Below are positions 35,877 through 45,700 of a stretch of 50,723 nucleotides of DNA, in pieces (the first letter of the stretch is position 1; each line of letters opens with the position of its first letter). The stretch spans positions 1 through 50,723 of the forward strand of contig MEOF01000064.1 in assembly GCA_001769505.1 (NCBI GenBank), written 5' to 3'. This DNA is from Bacteroidetes bacterium GWF2_33_38. Its GTDB lineage: Bacteria; Bacteroidota; Bacteroidia; Bacteroidales; GWF2-33-38. The notes below the pieces were generated by a model. It was not told the DNA's origin. It saw nothing but the letters and a program-made list of their open reading frames with translations, and searched no databases. The position numbers were made by a program, and so were the translations under genes.

Positions 35877-36575
35877 TTATTCCATTTCAAGATTATTGTT
35901 GTCGACTAAACTAAGTTTTTCGGCAAAACATTTTAAGGTTCGAGCCGGAAATTTTTTGATTAAGGAATAATTATGAGTTGCCATAACCACGGCTTTTCCG
36001 TTTCGGCTAATATTTATAAGCAATTGCATTATCTCGCTCGAAGTTTCTGGATCGAGATTTCCAGTTGGTTCATCTGCCAAAATCACATCAGGTTCATTTA
36101 ATAAAGCTCTTGCAATTACTACGCGTTGTTGTTCGCCACCCGATAATTGATGTGGCATTTTATTTTTTTTGTCAAGCAAATTGACTTTATCTAACACTTC
36201 GTCAACTCGTGCGTCCATTTCTGGTTTGTTTTTCCAGTTTGTAGCTTTCAGCACAAATAGTAAATTTTGATAAACGGTTCGGTCGGTCAGCAATTGAAAA
36301 TCTTGGAATACAATTCCTATTTTTCGTCGAAGTTGAGGTACGAATTTGTTTTTTAGACCAACAAGGTTGAAATCAACAACTCTTCCTTCGCCTTCAATAA
36401 GTTTTAGCTCGGCATATAATGTTTTGATTAAACTTGTTTTTCCGCTTCCAACTTTTCCGATTAAATATACAAATTCGCCTTTTTTAACTTCAAAATTAAT
36501 CTGGGATAATACTCGATTTTCTTGCTGATAAATAGAAGCGTTGTATAATTCGATAATATTTTCTGTTTCTGACAT
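35877..36575 (-). CDS. ftsE: Cell-division ABC ATPase FtsE
   Basis: A 232-residue ABC ATPase. Walker A is GKVGSGKTS at 40-48, the Q-loop is in [14 protein letters not shown] at 88-101, the signature LSGGEQQR is at 144-151 and Walker [13 protein letters not shown] is at 164-175. [11 protein letters not shown] and [11 protein letters not shown] are typical of FtsE. FtsE with the membrane protein FtsX controls peptidoglycan hydrolases at the divisome. FtsX is not adjacent, which is common in Bacteroidota. The preceding 65-residue gene ends three bases before it. The assignment rests on motif similarity; a LolD-type ATPase is the main alternative. Confidence 0.85.
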   Translation of the reverse strand: MSETENIIELYNASIYQQENRVLSQINFEVKKGEFVYLIGKVGSGKTSLIKTLYAELKLIEGEGRVVDFNLVGLKNKFVPQLRRKIGIVFQDFQLLTDRTVYQNLLFVLKATNWKNKPEMDARVDEVLDKVNLLDKKNKMPHQLSGGEQQRVVIARALLNEPDVILADEPTGNLDPETSSEIMQLLINISRNGKAVVMATHNYSLIKKFPARTLKCFAEKLSLVDNNNLEME

Positions 36576-36578
36576 AAG

Positions 36579-36776
36579 TTAAAGTTTATATAAAATACCA
36601 AATGGAAGTTTGTGATTAATGTATTCGGCTTTTTCTTTGCTGATACTATAATCAATACGTTCAGAAATTTCTGAGGCGTTGTTTAGCTTAAAGTGATTTA
36701 CTAAAATAAAATTTTCGTCTCGAATTTGAACAAAATCAGGGATTTTGAATGTTCCTTTAGTTTTTATGATATACAT
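36579..36776 (-). CDS. Small protein co-transcribed with ftsE, unknown function
   Basis: A 65-residue soluble protein (MYIIKTKGTFKIPDFVQIRD at the N-terminus) with an alternating beta-like start and an acidic/basic C-terminal half ending HKLPFGILYKL. It has no signal peptide, helix anchor or recognised family. Its stop lies three bases before the ftsE ATG, which supports a real, translationally coupled gene. A -7-like TAATTTTG lies on the minus strand at 36824-36817. Confidence 0.65.
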   Translation of the reverse strand: MYIIKTKGTFKIPDFVQIRDENFILVNHFKLNNASEISERIDYSISKEKAEYINHKLPFGILYKL

Positions 36777-36911
36777 GAATGTTTTCGATAAATGAAATGT
36801 ATTTACTTATACTGAACAAAATTAGAAAAATTATTAATAGGAATGACAAATAATTATTTTTTGATAATAATCGATTTATCATTCTGTACTATTCCGAAAT
36901 ACACCAAAAAC

Positions 36912-39900
36912 TTATTCTACCACAACCCTCACTCCTTCGCTGTGCGAAGTAAATTCGGGAGCATACATACATTGAATAGTTGTAATTCCGTTTGAGAAAT
37001 TGCCTTCGTGGTTGATTCGTAACGGATATTCAAAAACATAAGTTCCTTTATTCAATCTATCGAAGAAAAAGTTTGTCGAGCCATCTTTGGTCGTTTGGTA
37101 ATATCCAAGCCCATCTTGCCAACGGTAACCAGAAAATACATTAAGCGGTTCAAAACCAGAAGCTCGCATATCTTTCATGTGAACGTAATCCATATCTCTA
37201 TCCACACGAAGTTCAATACGTACAATAATTTTGTCGCCAAGTTTGAGTTTTGTGCTGCTCGAAATAGGCTCAATCACTTTTCCTTTATCTGAATTCTTTT
37301 CGATGAAAAGCTTTTTGTTAAGTTTCAATGGTGTTTCGTGTGGCGTGATTTTGTCTAATTGTTCAAAATATTGCCAATAAACAGCTCCCCAAGCAACACC
37401 ATCATTAGCCTTAGTAACACTGATATTTCCCATTTCAGCTTGTATTTCATTTGCTGTCCACGATTTTTTAAAATAACCAGTACCTGCTTCAGTTTTAATA
37501 TTTTTGTCGTTGGTTGGGTCAACCACAATGCTTCCGAGTGTAACTTTTACCAATTCGGTATTGTTGAGCCAATCTTTTCCGGTAACCAGTAGAGCATAAA
37601 CAGCCTCAACCGTAGCTTTGGTTGTTTTCCAATCCTGTGTTTGTTTTTGTTTCAACAACCAAACTTTTAAATCTTCAACTGTGTTTTGCTCGTTGGTTGT
37701 TTCGTTAAACAATTCAATCATAATCGCTTGTGTTTCAATTGGTGCTTGATACCAGTAATATCCCGAAACATTATCTTTCCAATACATTCCCATTTCTTCA
37801 GAAGTAAGCGAATGTTCTTTCAACGACTTGGTAATATCAGCAGGCGTTTTTAAATCGGATTTACGAAACAAAGCGAGTCCGATTAAAGCTTGTGAATATT
37901 TATCTTTATTCAACCAATATTTTTGAGCTTGTGCAAAATAATAATCGTAGGCTTCTTGCTCTTTTCCATTGAGTTTTATATCTTGAAAGAAACTTCGAGT
38001 ATATAAATATTGAATTTGAATTTGTCCGATATGATCGAGTTTCATTTCTTCGGAAGTATAGTATTTTTTCAAATATTGATAATCCTCAAGTATTCGTTTG
38101 TCTAAATACGGAATGGCATTACTGACCATCGACCAAACATCGTTGTTTTCGCGAGATTTCACGACATTTAATTTGTCCAAATGTCCAAAGCCGCAAACAA
38201 TATGTTGAGTTATGTATCTACTATCTGGCATTCCTTCAAACCAAGGCCAACCTCCGTTTGAAACTTGAAGTTTTTTCAATTTTGTAATTGCTGACCTTAA
38301 CTCATTCGACATTTTATTCAAATCGAACAATAATCCAATACGTTTTTTTCGTTCAGTCTCATCTTGGGCATCGATTACCCAAGGAGTTTCTTCGAGCATT
38401 ACGCTTTTTAGTTCTTGATTTTTCTCTAAATTCGACAGCAAAGCTTTTGAATCGGGCTGATTCTTCCACGAGTCGAAAACGCTTTTTATTTTAGGGTTTG
38501 AGTTCGCAATATAGCTAGCAATGCTGTTTGCGTAATATCTGCTAAAAGTTTGCTCGGCACACTCGTATGGATATTCGATTAAATATGGCAAAGCTTGAAC
38601 GGCATACCAAGCAGGATTGGAAGTGAACTCCAATGTAAAATTATGGTTGCGGATAGTAGTCGAATTTTTTGAATTCAAAAGTTTGGTAAACTCAAAATTC
38701 TGTGTTCCTTTTCTGCGAACAGGTAGTGGCAACGATTCGGTTACGAGCATGCGATTGGTCATAACAGGAATCACATTTTCTTCGCCATCGGAAAAAATAT
38801 TTGATTTTGCAATTACCTTATAACCAATTGCAAAAACACCTTCTGGTATATTAAGTGTCCATTTTATAACTGCATTTTTTCCAGCTTCAACGGTAACTTT
38901 TTGCGTGATTTGCGATTTTGTTACGATTGGTGTAATATCTTTCATCGTAATTGCGTCGTAAAACGAAACCGAAACATCGCAAACTTGTGTTTTATCGGCA
39001 ACATTCGATATTTTAGCCGGAAATACAATCTTGTCGTTTTCTCTAAAAAATCGTGGAGCATTTGGCATTACCATTAGTTCTTTCTGTGTAACCAATTCGT
39101 TTTCGATGTACCCAGACATCAAATCTTTTGTATGTGCAAGACCCATCATTTTCCATTTGGTAAGACTCTCAGGAATAGTAAATTTGATTACTACTTCGCC
39201 ATTTTCGTTGGTCTGTAAATTTGGATAGAAAAATGCCGTTTCGTTAAAATTTGTACGAACTTTTACTTCGCCACTGGAGTTTCCAGCTCTTCCTTCAGCA
39301 AGTAATCCTTGTTGATTTGCCTCAGTGCGATCTACGACTTGTTCTCCTTCTGCATCTCTTTTATCGACAACATCTTCAAGAGTACCTGTAACAGCTTGTG
39401 CTGATGCCGGAGCCGGCATCGATTCTCCTTTTGCGGTAACTCCGTCCATTTCGGCATACTCTTCTCTCGACATAGTAGAATCTTTATATTTTGCAGCCGT
39501 TTTGCCTCCGCTATTTGAATGACCATTTCGATAATATCCGTAGCTATAATAGCTGAATCCATACCAATTCAAATAATCGTAATATTGTGAAGGGTAATAA
39601 AAATAGCTTCCATTTTGCTTTAAATTTGTCGAAGCAATAGAGTTAAAAACATCGGAGCGTGAACTCAACGACGAATAGTACGACCTGAAAATATTGAACG
39701 ACCAATAATTTTGTCGAAAATTGTCTAACGATGCATCGTAAAGAGTTGCAAGCATTTCAGCTGCAACCTTTTCTCCTTTTTTCCCCTTTAATACAAGCTT
39801 CCACTCTTCTTTTTCACCTGGATAAAGTTTATTACGGAAGGTTTCAAATTTAATATCAAGTTGTTTGTTGGTAAACGGAACATAAATTACATCGTCGTAA

Positions 39901-42900
39901 TTATAAAACCTATTGTCGATGATAAAAGTGAAGTGAGCAGAAACATTTCCACGATAATCTTCGATAATTGGCAAAATTATTTTTTTCTGTTCTTTGTTTA
40001 GTGTCAACCATTCGGTTTTAATTATTTTTTCTTTGTGTTCGATTTCGTAAAGAACTTTTACGTTTTCTTTACTGCTCCCAATAAAAATTTCGGCATTTTC
40101 GCCTGGCTCAAAACTTTTGTAGTTTGTTGCGTGCCAAGCCGTTGTGTTTAAAGGCATTTGAATCGATTTTTCGGAATAAATTTTAAATCGTTTTTCGTAG
40201 TTTATTGCATTTCCGAACGAATCTTTCGATTGAATTTGAACAATATATGCACCTTCTTTCCAATTTTTTATGGCTTCTACTTTAAATTCTTTCGTAAGAG
40301 ATGTTTTATATTGTTGTTCATAAACTAGGCTTCCTTTTTCAAAATTTTCAAGCTTGTTTTCGTCTTCGAATACATTTCCTGCATACAATTTTTGCCAGTC
40401 GGCTTTTGAATAATATGCTTGGTCGGGTTGAGACCACAAACGGTTTCGTAGTGGCTCGGCGACATCTTTTAAGGCAAATATCTTTATGCTTCCCTCCGAT
40501 TTTATGTCTTCATAATTCAAATTTTGACTAATTACGTAATATTCCAATGTTTTGTCTTTGTTAATCAAATCTAAGATATTGGTACTCACATCAAGAGCAA
40601 CGTAGCCAACGCGAATGTTTTTTTGAGTGCTTTGTGTTTCTCCGTTAATATCAGTTACATCAATATAAGCCGAATAATTGAACGATACATCTTGCTTTTT
40701 AGGATAACGCAAATCGGGAATTGCATTGAACGAAATTTTGTATTCACCGGCATCATCGGTTTTGCATTCACCACTCAATATTTCGGTTGTGGTGCTTCCA
40801 TAATTGAAATACCACCAGCTTCGCCAAACTGGTTCACGAACAATTCGATATGCAACTTTTGCATCGGTAAGTGCAGCTCCTGAATAGGCTTTGGCTTTCC
40901 CAATAATTTCGATTGTTTCATTCAATAAATAGTTTCCTTTTAAGGGATTTACAACAACTTCGAATTTTGGTCGTTTATACTCTTCAACCGAAACGAATTT
41001 TGAACCATAACTCGTGTTAATCTGAATTTCGCCATTCAACAAGCCAGTCGGAATTTCAAAAGTTCCGTTGAATGTTCCGAATTCATTCGTTGTTAGTTCA
41101 ATATCGCTTATTTTTTGATAGTTCACATCATACAGGGTAACTGTTTGTTTGAAATTAGGAACTATTTCGCGTTTATCGCCAACTTCGTGAATCAAAATTC
41201 CTTTAAAATATATGGTTTGTCCTGGACGATAAATAGCTCTATCGGTAAATATATGAGTCGAATATCGAGTATCGTCAGAATAATTATCGGAATATAAATA
41301 ATACGAATAATCAGAAAACAGCACATCATTTCCGGAAACGATTTCAACATAAAAATTATTTTCGTTTTTAATTTCTGTTGACGTAATCTTTACATATCCT
41401 TGCTCATTGCTAACAAACGAATTTCCTTTGCTTAGCTGATATCGGCGAGTTGTATAGTTATACTCACGATAAAATAAATTTACTTTTACGTTTTGTAATG
41501 GCGTGCCCGACTTTCGATTTACGAGATAATAATCATATTCTTGAGAATTATTGTTTTTATAGAAATAACTCAAATTTGTACTCGAAACAATTTGGTACGA
41601 AACGGTTTTTGCGTTGTAACTAAACTCTTTGTTATCGGAAACCACTATCAAATATAAACCCTGCGGCAATTTGTCAAAAACGATTTCGGTCGAATGGGGA
41701 TTAAAGTCATTATCGTTGGGCAAGGCAATTTCTTTAGTGCTTAGTAACTCGGCAGACTTATATATTTTATCGTACAATTCGTACGAATAATCGTTTTCTT
41801 TTATCTTTTTAACCTTTTCGTAATCGAGTTTTGCAATACGAACATAAGCTTTCGGAGTATTTTTATAGCTTATTTTTACAGCGAAATTTTCGTCGGGAAT
41901 AATATAATGTTCGGTTTCAAACGAAATAGTTTTATCGGTAATGTTGTTGAGTAAATACTTGCTCTTTTGAGCAACAACCGAGTTAGAGTCTTTTTCTATA
42001 ATCGAATTGCATATTTTAAAAGCCTTTTGTTTATACCATTTATACTTTTCGGTTTCTTTTTGCAAGCCATTGTATGCTGTACTTTTTTCGTTATAAAATT
42101 GTGCAATTGCATGCGAAACTTCATCAATGTATTTATTATTGGCAAACTCATTTTCAAGTTTGAGTAAGGCACTTAAATACAAACTATCGTTTAAATCGTG
42201 AACCGAATTTTTGTGAACAAAATTTAATCGACATAAATCAGCATCGATTAGAGCTTCGTTATTTTTTTCTTCGAAATGAAATTTAAGCAGTCGTTGAAAA
42301 AGCGTAATGACATGAAATTTTGTTGATGACGAATCTTTCGTTTTAATCTGACTATTTATGAAATCTTGGTTTTCGGCAAAGTAAAAATCTTCTTTTATTT
42401 CGAAATAATCAGCCGGCTTTGAAACACTTAATTCCTGATTCGACAAAACAGTAATTGCTCTGTTTGCCAAAAAGTCGAACAAAGTTGGTCGAATGTTTTC
42501 GGGGTAGGTTCCCTTATTAAGAATGTCGTTGAAATCCTGAATTTGAGCTCGTTGGAGGCTATCGACGTTATCTATCGAAAGCAAAAATTCTTTAATAATA
42601 TTATCCGAAAGCGTATTCAAATCCCATGTTTTCATGTCGTTCATTTCGAAATTCACGGTTGTAGAACGGTTATAGAATCGCCAACGATTGTTTTGATAAT
42701 ACATCCAATACATTTCGGCAAGAATTGAGTGCATAATCGAATTCATGGGAAAACTTGCGAGTTTTATTTCGTCGTTTATTTCGTAAATTAGATTCTCGAA
42801 GGCATCTTCTTCGTTCGAATTTTTGTATTTCAAACGATGAAGCAAGGCTTTAATAAATTGATTGTGATTTTTTGTTTTTCGTGAATCGTTATATATTTTC

Positions 42901-43097
42901 TCGACTATTTCTAAAGCCGACTTTGGTAAGCCTTTTTGTTCAAACGAATCGACCTTTGCCCACTCTTTTTCGTAGGTTTCGTAGGTTTTAAAAACCAATG
43001 GTTCTTTTTTCACATACGCTTCGGGTTGCGTTAAGGTATAGCCTATTAATACGAGCAAAATCAATGGCAACAGTGTAAATAAATATTTTGTTTTCAT
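36912..43097 (-). CDS. Alpha-2-macroglobulin family protein with intact thioester motif
   Basis: A 2061-residue exported protein with a signal sequence at about 1-23 and no lipobox Cys. The macroglobulin-like MG domains include the conserved IFTDRAIYRPGQTIYFKGI stretch near residue 620. A Ser/Ala/Glu-rich, flexible region around 1195-1270 looks like a bait segment. The A2M domain (ETAFFYPNLQTNENGEVVIKF, then PESLTKWKMMGLA) follows. The thioester domain holds PYECAEQTFSRYYAN at about residue 1508, a complete CxEQ motif. The C-terminal receptor-like domain closes the chain (YVFEYPLRINHEGNFS). Bacterial relatives trap invading proteases. Inner-membrane or periplasmic location is likely. It stands alone, without the pbpC neighbour seen in proteobacteria. 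Confidence 0.93.
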   Translation of the reverse strand: MKTKYLFTLLPLILLVLIGYTLTQPEAYVKKEPLVFKTYETYEKEWAKVDSFEQKGLPKSALEIVEKIYNDSRKTKNHNQFIKALLHRLKYKNSNEEDAFENLIYEINDEIKLASFPMNSIMHSILAEMYWMYYQNNRWRFYNRSTTVNFEMNDMKTWDLNTLSDNIIKEFLLSIDNVDSLQRAQIQDFNDILNKGTYPENIRPTLFDFLANRAITVLSNQELSVSKPADYFEIKEDFYFAENQDFINSQIKTKDSSSTKFHVITLFQRLLKFHFEEKNNEALIDADLCRLNFVHKNSVHDLNDSLYLSALLKLENEFANNKYIDEVSHAIAQFYNEKSTAYNGLQKETEKYKWYKQKAFKICNSIIEKDSNSVVAQKSKYLLNNITDKTISFETEHYIIPDENFAVKISYKNTPKAYVRIAKLDYEKVKKIKENDYSYELYDKIYKSAELLSTKEIALPNDNDFNPHSTEIVFDKLPQGLYLIVVSDNKEFSYNAKTVSYQIVSSTNLSYFYKNNNSQEYDYYLVNRKSGTPLQNVKVNLFYREYNYTTRRYQLSKGNSFVSNEQGYVKITSTEIKNENNFYVEIVSGNDVLFSDYSYYLYSDNYSDDTRYSTHIFTDRAIYRPGQTIYFKGILIHEVGDKREIVPNFKQTVTLYDVNYQKISDIELTTNEFGTFNGTFEIPTGLLNGEIQINTSYGSKFVSVEEYKRPKFEVVVNPLKGNYLLNETIEIIGKAKAYSGAALTDAKVAYRIVREPVWRSWWYFNYGSTTTEILSGECKTDDAGEYKISFNAIPDLRYPKKQDVSFNYSAYIDVTDINGETQSTQKNIRVGYVALDVSTNILDLINKDKTLEYYVISQNLNYEDIKSEGSIKIFALKDVAEPLRNRLWSQPDQAYYSKADWQKLYAGNVFEDENKLENFEKGSLVYEQQYKTSLTKEFKVEAIKNWKEGAYIVQIQSKDSFGNAINYEKRFKIYSEKSIQMPLNTTAWHATNYKSFEPGENAEIFIGSSKENVKVLYEIEHKEKIIKTEWLTLNKEQKKIILPIIEDYRGNVSAHFTFIIDNRFYNYDDVIYVPFTNKQLDIKFETFRNKLYPGEKEEWKLVLKGKKGEKVAAEMLATLYDASLDNFRQNYWSFNIFRSYYSSLSSRSDVFNSIASTNLKQNGSYFYYPSQYYDYLNWYGFSYYSYGYYRNGHSNSGGKTAAKYKDSTMSREEYAEMDGVTAKGESMPAPASAQAVTGTLEDVVDKRDAEGEQVVDRTEANQQGLLAEGRAGNSSGEVKVRTNFNETAFFYPNLQTNENGEVVIKFTIPESLTKWKMMGLAHTKDLMSGYIENELVTQKELMVMPNAPRFFRENDKIVFPAKISNVADKTQVCDVSVSFYDAITMKDITPIVTKSQITQKVTVEAGKNAVIKWTLNIPEGVFAIGYKVIAKSNIFSDGEENVIPVMTNRMLVTESLPLPVRRKGTQNFEFTKLLNSKNSTTIRNHNFTLEFTSNPAWYAVQALPYLIEYPYECAEQTFSRYYANSIASYIANSNPKIKSVFDSWKNQPDSKALLSNLEKNQELKSVMLEETPWVIDAQDETERKKRIGLLFDLNKMSNELRSAITKLKKLQVSNGGWPWFEGMPDSRYITQHIVCGFGHLDKLNVVKSRENNDVWSMVSNAIPYLDKRILEDYQYLKKYYTSEEMKLDHIGQIQIQYLYTRSFFQDIKLNGKEQEAYDYYFAQAQKYWLNKDKYSQALIGLALFRKSDLKTPADITKSLKEHSLTSEEMGMYWKDNVSGYYWYQAPIETQAIMIELFNETTNEQNTVEDLKVWLLKQKQTQDWKTTKATVEAVYALLVTGKDWLNNTELVKVTLGSIVVDPTNDKNIKTEAGTGYFKKSWTANEIQAEMGNISVTKANDGVAWGAVYWQYFEQLDKITPHETPLKLNKKLFIEKNSDKGKVIEPISSSTKLKLGDKIIVRIELRVDRDMDYVHMKDMRASGFEPLNVFSGYRWQDGLGYYQTTKDGSTNFFFDRLNKGTYVFEYPLRINHEGNFSNGITTIQCMYAPEFTSHSEGVRVVVE

Positions 43098-43439
43098 CTT
43101 ACATAAAATTTAATGTTCGGCACAAGGATACAAGATACATCAAAATTCCATAAAAAATAAAAAAATAAATTACGATGAGGCGGATTAGTTGAAAAATGAA
43201 GGATAGTTAAGAGTTAATGAAGAAAAAAAGATGAAGTGAAAATTTATCACTTCATCTTTTCTAGTAGCAAGGAAAATTGAAAATTATAACCGTTTTGTTG
43301 AAGATGCAAATAGAATAATGAAGTTTTTTGAATGGATAGGAGAAGAAAATATTGTAATGTGAATTTTAGTTATTGTATTCCCCTTAAGCTGATTTTTGAA
43401 TTAAATGTATGATTATTTTAAGAAATATACAGAATATTT
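43098..43439. other. Intergenic stretch with terminator and a short coding-like remnant
   Basis: The 342-base gap between the alpha-2-macroglobulin gene and the three-gene cassette. It holds one strong hairpin at 43226-43260. On the plus strand a frame ending at the TGA at 43360-43362 reads ARKIENYNRFVEDANRIMKF and continues with FEWIGEENIVM; it looks protein-like but has no start and no recognised family, so it is probably debris of a lost gene. Nothing else was recognised. Confidence 0.45.
43226..43260 (-). terminator. Terminator downstream of the three-gene cassette
   Basis: A 14-bp perfect stem (AAAAGATGAAGTGA with complement), seven-base loop. On the minus strand it runs into a T tract. 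It lies 180 bases past the last cassette stop. Confidence 0.75.
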
Positions 43440-43898
43440 CTACTCAATATTCTCTTTCCCCTCCCATTTTGTTGAGTCTGGATTTTGGTCTTCATAGAAT
43501 CTTGCTTTACGAGTCATTTCATCAACTTTGAACTGAAATTCTGCGGGAAGTTGTTTCCCTTGTTCAGCAATAAAACCAATTTTGATGTCAGCATGATAAG
43601 GATTTGATGTTTTTCTTGGTGTAAATTCAATTTCAGCATCACATTCAAAAACTTCTTTTGCATTTAGTAAAGCAAATCCACAAAAATTTCTTCGATTATA
43701 AGGATTTTGAATCTCTTTACCATACTTCTTGCAAAAATTAGCATCACAAAAATCAAATCTTATTACTGATACTTCATCCTCGCCTGGTTTTGATTTGAAT
43801 GAATTTGATTTAAGCTTCATTGAACTATTAAAATTCATAGGGTGAAATACAACTCTAAGTATTTTTTCAGCAACACTTATTTCTTTAGGAATAGACAT
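43440..43898 (-). CDS. Third protein of TIGR04255 cassette, unknown function
   Basis: A 152-residue soluble protein. Visible features: an N-terminal amphipathic stretch ISVAEKILRVVFHPMNF, a beta-rich middle with four Cys (RFDFCDANFCKKYG, RRNFCGFALL, VFECDAEI) and a charged C-terminus. The HPxxF plus VSVIRFDFC arrangement recalls short uncharacterised proteins found next to TIGR04255-like genes, but that is weak memory, not a family match. It begins eight bases after the NWDGYGA-motif gene and is the last gene of the cassette. Confidence 0.7.
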   Translation of the reverse strand: MSIPKEISVAEKILRVVFHPMNFNSSMKLKSNSFKSKPGEDEVSVIRFDFCDANFCKKYGKEIQNPYNRRNFCGFALLNAKEVFECDAEIEFTPRKTSNPYHADIKIGFIAEQGKQLPAEFQFKVDEMTRKARFYEDQNPDSTKWEGKENIE

Positions 43899-43906
43899 AA
43901 TATATG

Positions 43907-44581
43907 CTAAAGGGATTTTACAAATTCCGAGAGTTTTAAAACTTCGCTTTTGCTAATATTAACATTATTGAAAAATTGAGGTTTTAATGTGTTTAATTTT
44001 AAATAGTAAGACATAGACTCGTTTCCAATTTCTAGGGACAATCTTTCATTTGAATTATTTTCCCATAAGAATGAAATCGTTCCATTAGGGTTTGTTGAAA
44101 TATCAGAAATTAAACCAACAACAAAATCGTCTATTAGATTTAAAAAAGAAACAGCATTCGATGCACTTTCAACTTCTAAGGGGACTGCTCCATAACCATC
44201 CCAATTGTTCTCTAAACTTCTAAATGATATAATGCTTTTTATTACATCATTTCTATTAGTATTTAGTTTTTTTACTGAAAAAGATTTAATTTCATCGAGA
44301 TACTGTTTTTCAATATTACTTATATTTTCAGCTAGTATAGCTACTTCATCAATACTTGAATCATTATTCTTTATAATATTTTTCGCTACTAAATCACCAA
44401 AAGAAGAAAAAACAATTGCTCCAGTTACTATAAAATGAGGAATTGCACCACTACTAAAACATCGTTTTATCGTTACGTTTTCATTAGCTGTAATAGAATA
44501 TTCAGAAATAGCTTCCTCAACATAGCTAAAAGCATCTATGTAATTGCTATCATCTAAAAATATGACTCCATTATTTCCCAT
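43907..44581 (-). CDS. NWDGYGA-motif protein of TIGR04255 cassette
   Basis: A 224-residue protein. Residues 45-70 form a hydrophobic stretch (GAIPHFIVTGAIVFSSFGDL) that could be a membrane-interacting or buried helix. A helical, charged segment follows (80-120). Near residue 128 is LENNWDGYGAVPLEVESASNA, then TNPNGTISFLWENN and LSLEIGNESMSYYLKL. The NWDGxGAxP motif followed by a G-I-x-F-x-W strand and an l-x-l-E-I-g strand is a recurring signature of uncharacterised proteins encoded beside TIGR04255 proteins. It starts one base after the upstream gene's stop, so translation is coupled. Function is unknown. Confidence 0.75.
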   Translation of the reverse strand: MGNNGVIFLDDSNYIDAFSYVEEAISEYSITANENVTIKRCFSSGAIPHFIVTGAIVFSSFGDLVAKNIIKNNDSSIDEVAILAENISNIEKQYLDEIKSFSVKKLNTNRNDVIKSIISFRSLENNWDGYGAVPLEVESASNAVSFLNLIDDFVVGLISDISTNPNGTISFLWENNSNERLSLEIGNESMSYYLKLNTLKPQFFNNVNISKSEVLKLSEFVKSL

Positions 44582-44582
44582 A

Positions 44583-45371
44583 CTAACTTTTTAAGTGAAT
44601 TATTGCTTCTTCGTTAAGCGTCCAGCAGAATATGTTGAATATTTCTTTGTTGATTGATTTGGATATTTTATTTAAATCTTTAACCTTATTATTTCTTTTA
44701 TCAATCAAATCAATGTCAATAACAATCTGACCATTATTTGATTTTACATTTGGGGTAATTAAGCCATACTTTAAATTCAGTAAATTATCTTCATTAATAA
44801 AGTTTATGTTATGAATATTATTTTTAATAAATTGCTTGTTTGGAAAATAGTTTAAGTTACTTAGTAGGTCTGAACTTAATACCATACTTATAACATCCAT
44901 AGAACAAGATTTTTCAGTTTCAGGGATTTCAAAATCAATAATATTAATTTTTCTTATAGCAATCCTTTTAAGCACATTAATATTGCAAAGTTTAAAAACC
45001 TCTTTTACTCCAGATATCTCATAAAAAAATTCGTCAAAGGTATTATAATCCTTTCCCGAACTAATGAAATTTATTGTATCACTTGAAAAAGCAATTGTAC
45101 TTTGTCCATTTTGTGTCCGCATTTCATAACCAGCATTTTTATCTGAAATTGGGTGTACAATTGGGGTTTGGTTTGCATTCATTTTCAATTCAAACCCTTT
45201 AGAAATTGTATCTTGAACCCTCGGAAAAGTGCTAATAAAAATCTTTTTAATTCCTTCTTTCTCTATAATGATATTATCATTTGTGTCGAATTGAATCTGG
45301 AAAACAACGGACTTTAAAAAGTTTCTTTTGAAACTTGTTCTTGAATGACAGCTATTTGGAAACCCAAACAT
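44583..45371 (-). CDS. TIGR04255-like sporadically distributed protein
   Basis: A 262-residue protein. After an N-terminal FLKSVVFQIQF strand it has GYEMRTQNGQSTIAFSSDTINF, then a Y-x-T-F-D-E-F segment and VLKRIAIRKINIIDF. This matches the layout I recall for TIGR04255 (GYrf-s-dG...I-f--d...Y--we-F...RIglRyiN). TIGR04255 is defined as sporadically distributed and has no assigned function. It is the first gene of a minus-strand three-gene cassette. A -7-like TACTTTTG lies at 45408-45401 on the minus strand, about 30 bases upstream. Confidence 0.75.
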   Translation of the reverse strand: MFGFPNSCHSRTSFKRNFLKSVVFQIQFDTNDNIIIEKEGIKKIFISTFPRVQDTISKGFELKMNANQTPIVHPISDKNAGYEMRTQNGQSTIAFSSDTINFISSGKDYNTFDEFFYEISGVKEVFKLCNINVLKRIAIRKINIIDFEIPETEKSCSMDVISMVLSSDLLSNLNYFPNKQFIKNNIHNINFINEDNLLNLKYGLITPNVKSNNGQIVIDIDLIDKRNNKVKDLNKISKSINKEIFNIFCWTLNEEAIIHLKS

Positions 45372-45400
45372 TATTCTTTTACTTTTATTTAAATATAGTG

Positions 45401-45408
45401 CAAAAGTA
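45401..45408 (-). promoter_or_regulatory. -7 element of the TIGR04255 cassette
   Basis: On the minus strand TACTTTTG matches the -7 consensus TAnnTTTG exactly, 30 bases ahead of the first ATG. No -33 TTTG box is at the standard 19-base spacing. Confidence 0.45.
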
Positions 45409-45559
45409 TTAAAAGAATTTTACTTTTTGAATTAAATTATAACTTTTCATCAACAGTCAGTTGTTAAACAGATTCTTCACCTTCTGAAAAGTTTTAGTGC
45501 TTTTTCTGTTTAAATTTCGCATTTTAAAAAATGAAAAATGGCAACAATTATAAATATTA

Positions 45560-45691
45560 TCAATACTCTACAAGAATAGCATTAACAGCTTCTATAAATT
45601 CATCATAAATTTGATTGATTTTTTTTGGATGTCTTACTTTAATCACCTCTTCAGATGCACGGCGATTGATTTTTTGCAGTAAATTATCAAT
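45560..45691 (-). pseudogene. C-terminal coding remnant of an unidentified gene
   Basis: The minus-strand frame reads IDNLLQKINRRASEEVIKVR, then HPKKINQIYDEFIEAVNAIL and a TGA at 45562-45560. The helical, charged composition and natural codon pattern suggest the end of a real protein. Upstream, the frame runs into the palindrome at 45701-45725, so the 5' part is lost or disrupted. No family was recognised. The rest of 45372-45559 shows no gene beyond a 20-codon basic open frame that I do not trust. Confidence 0.45.
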
Positions 45692-45700
45692 CCCCGAAGC

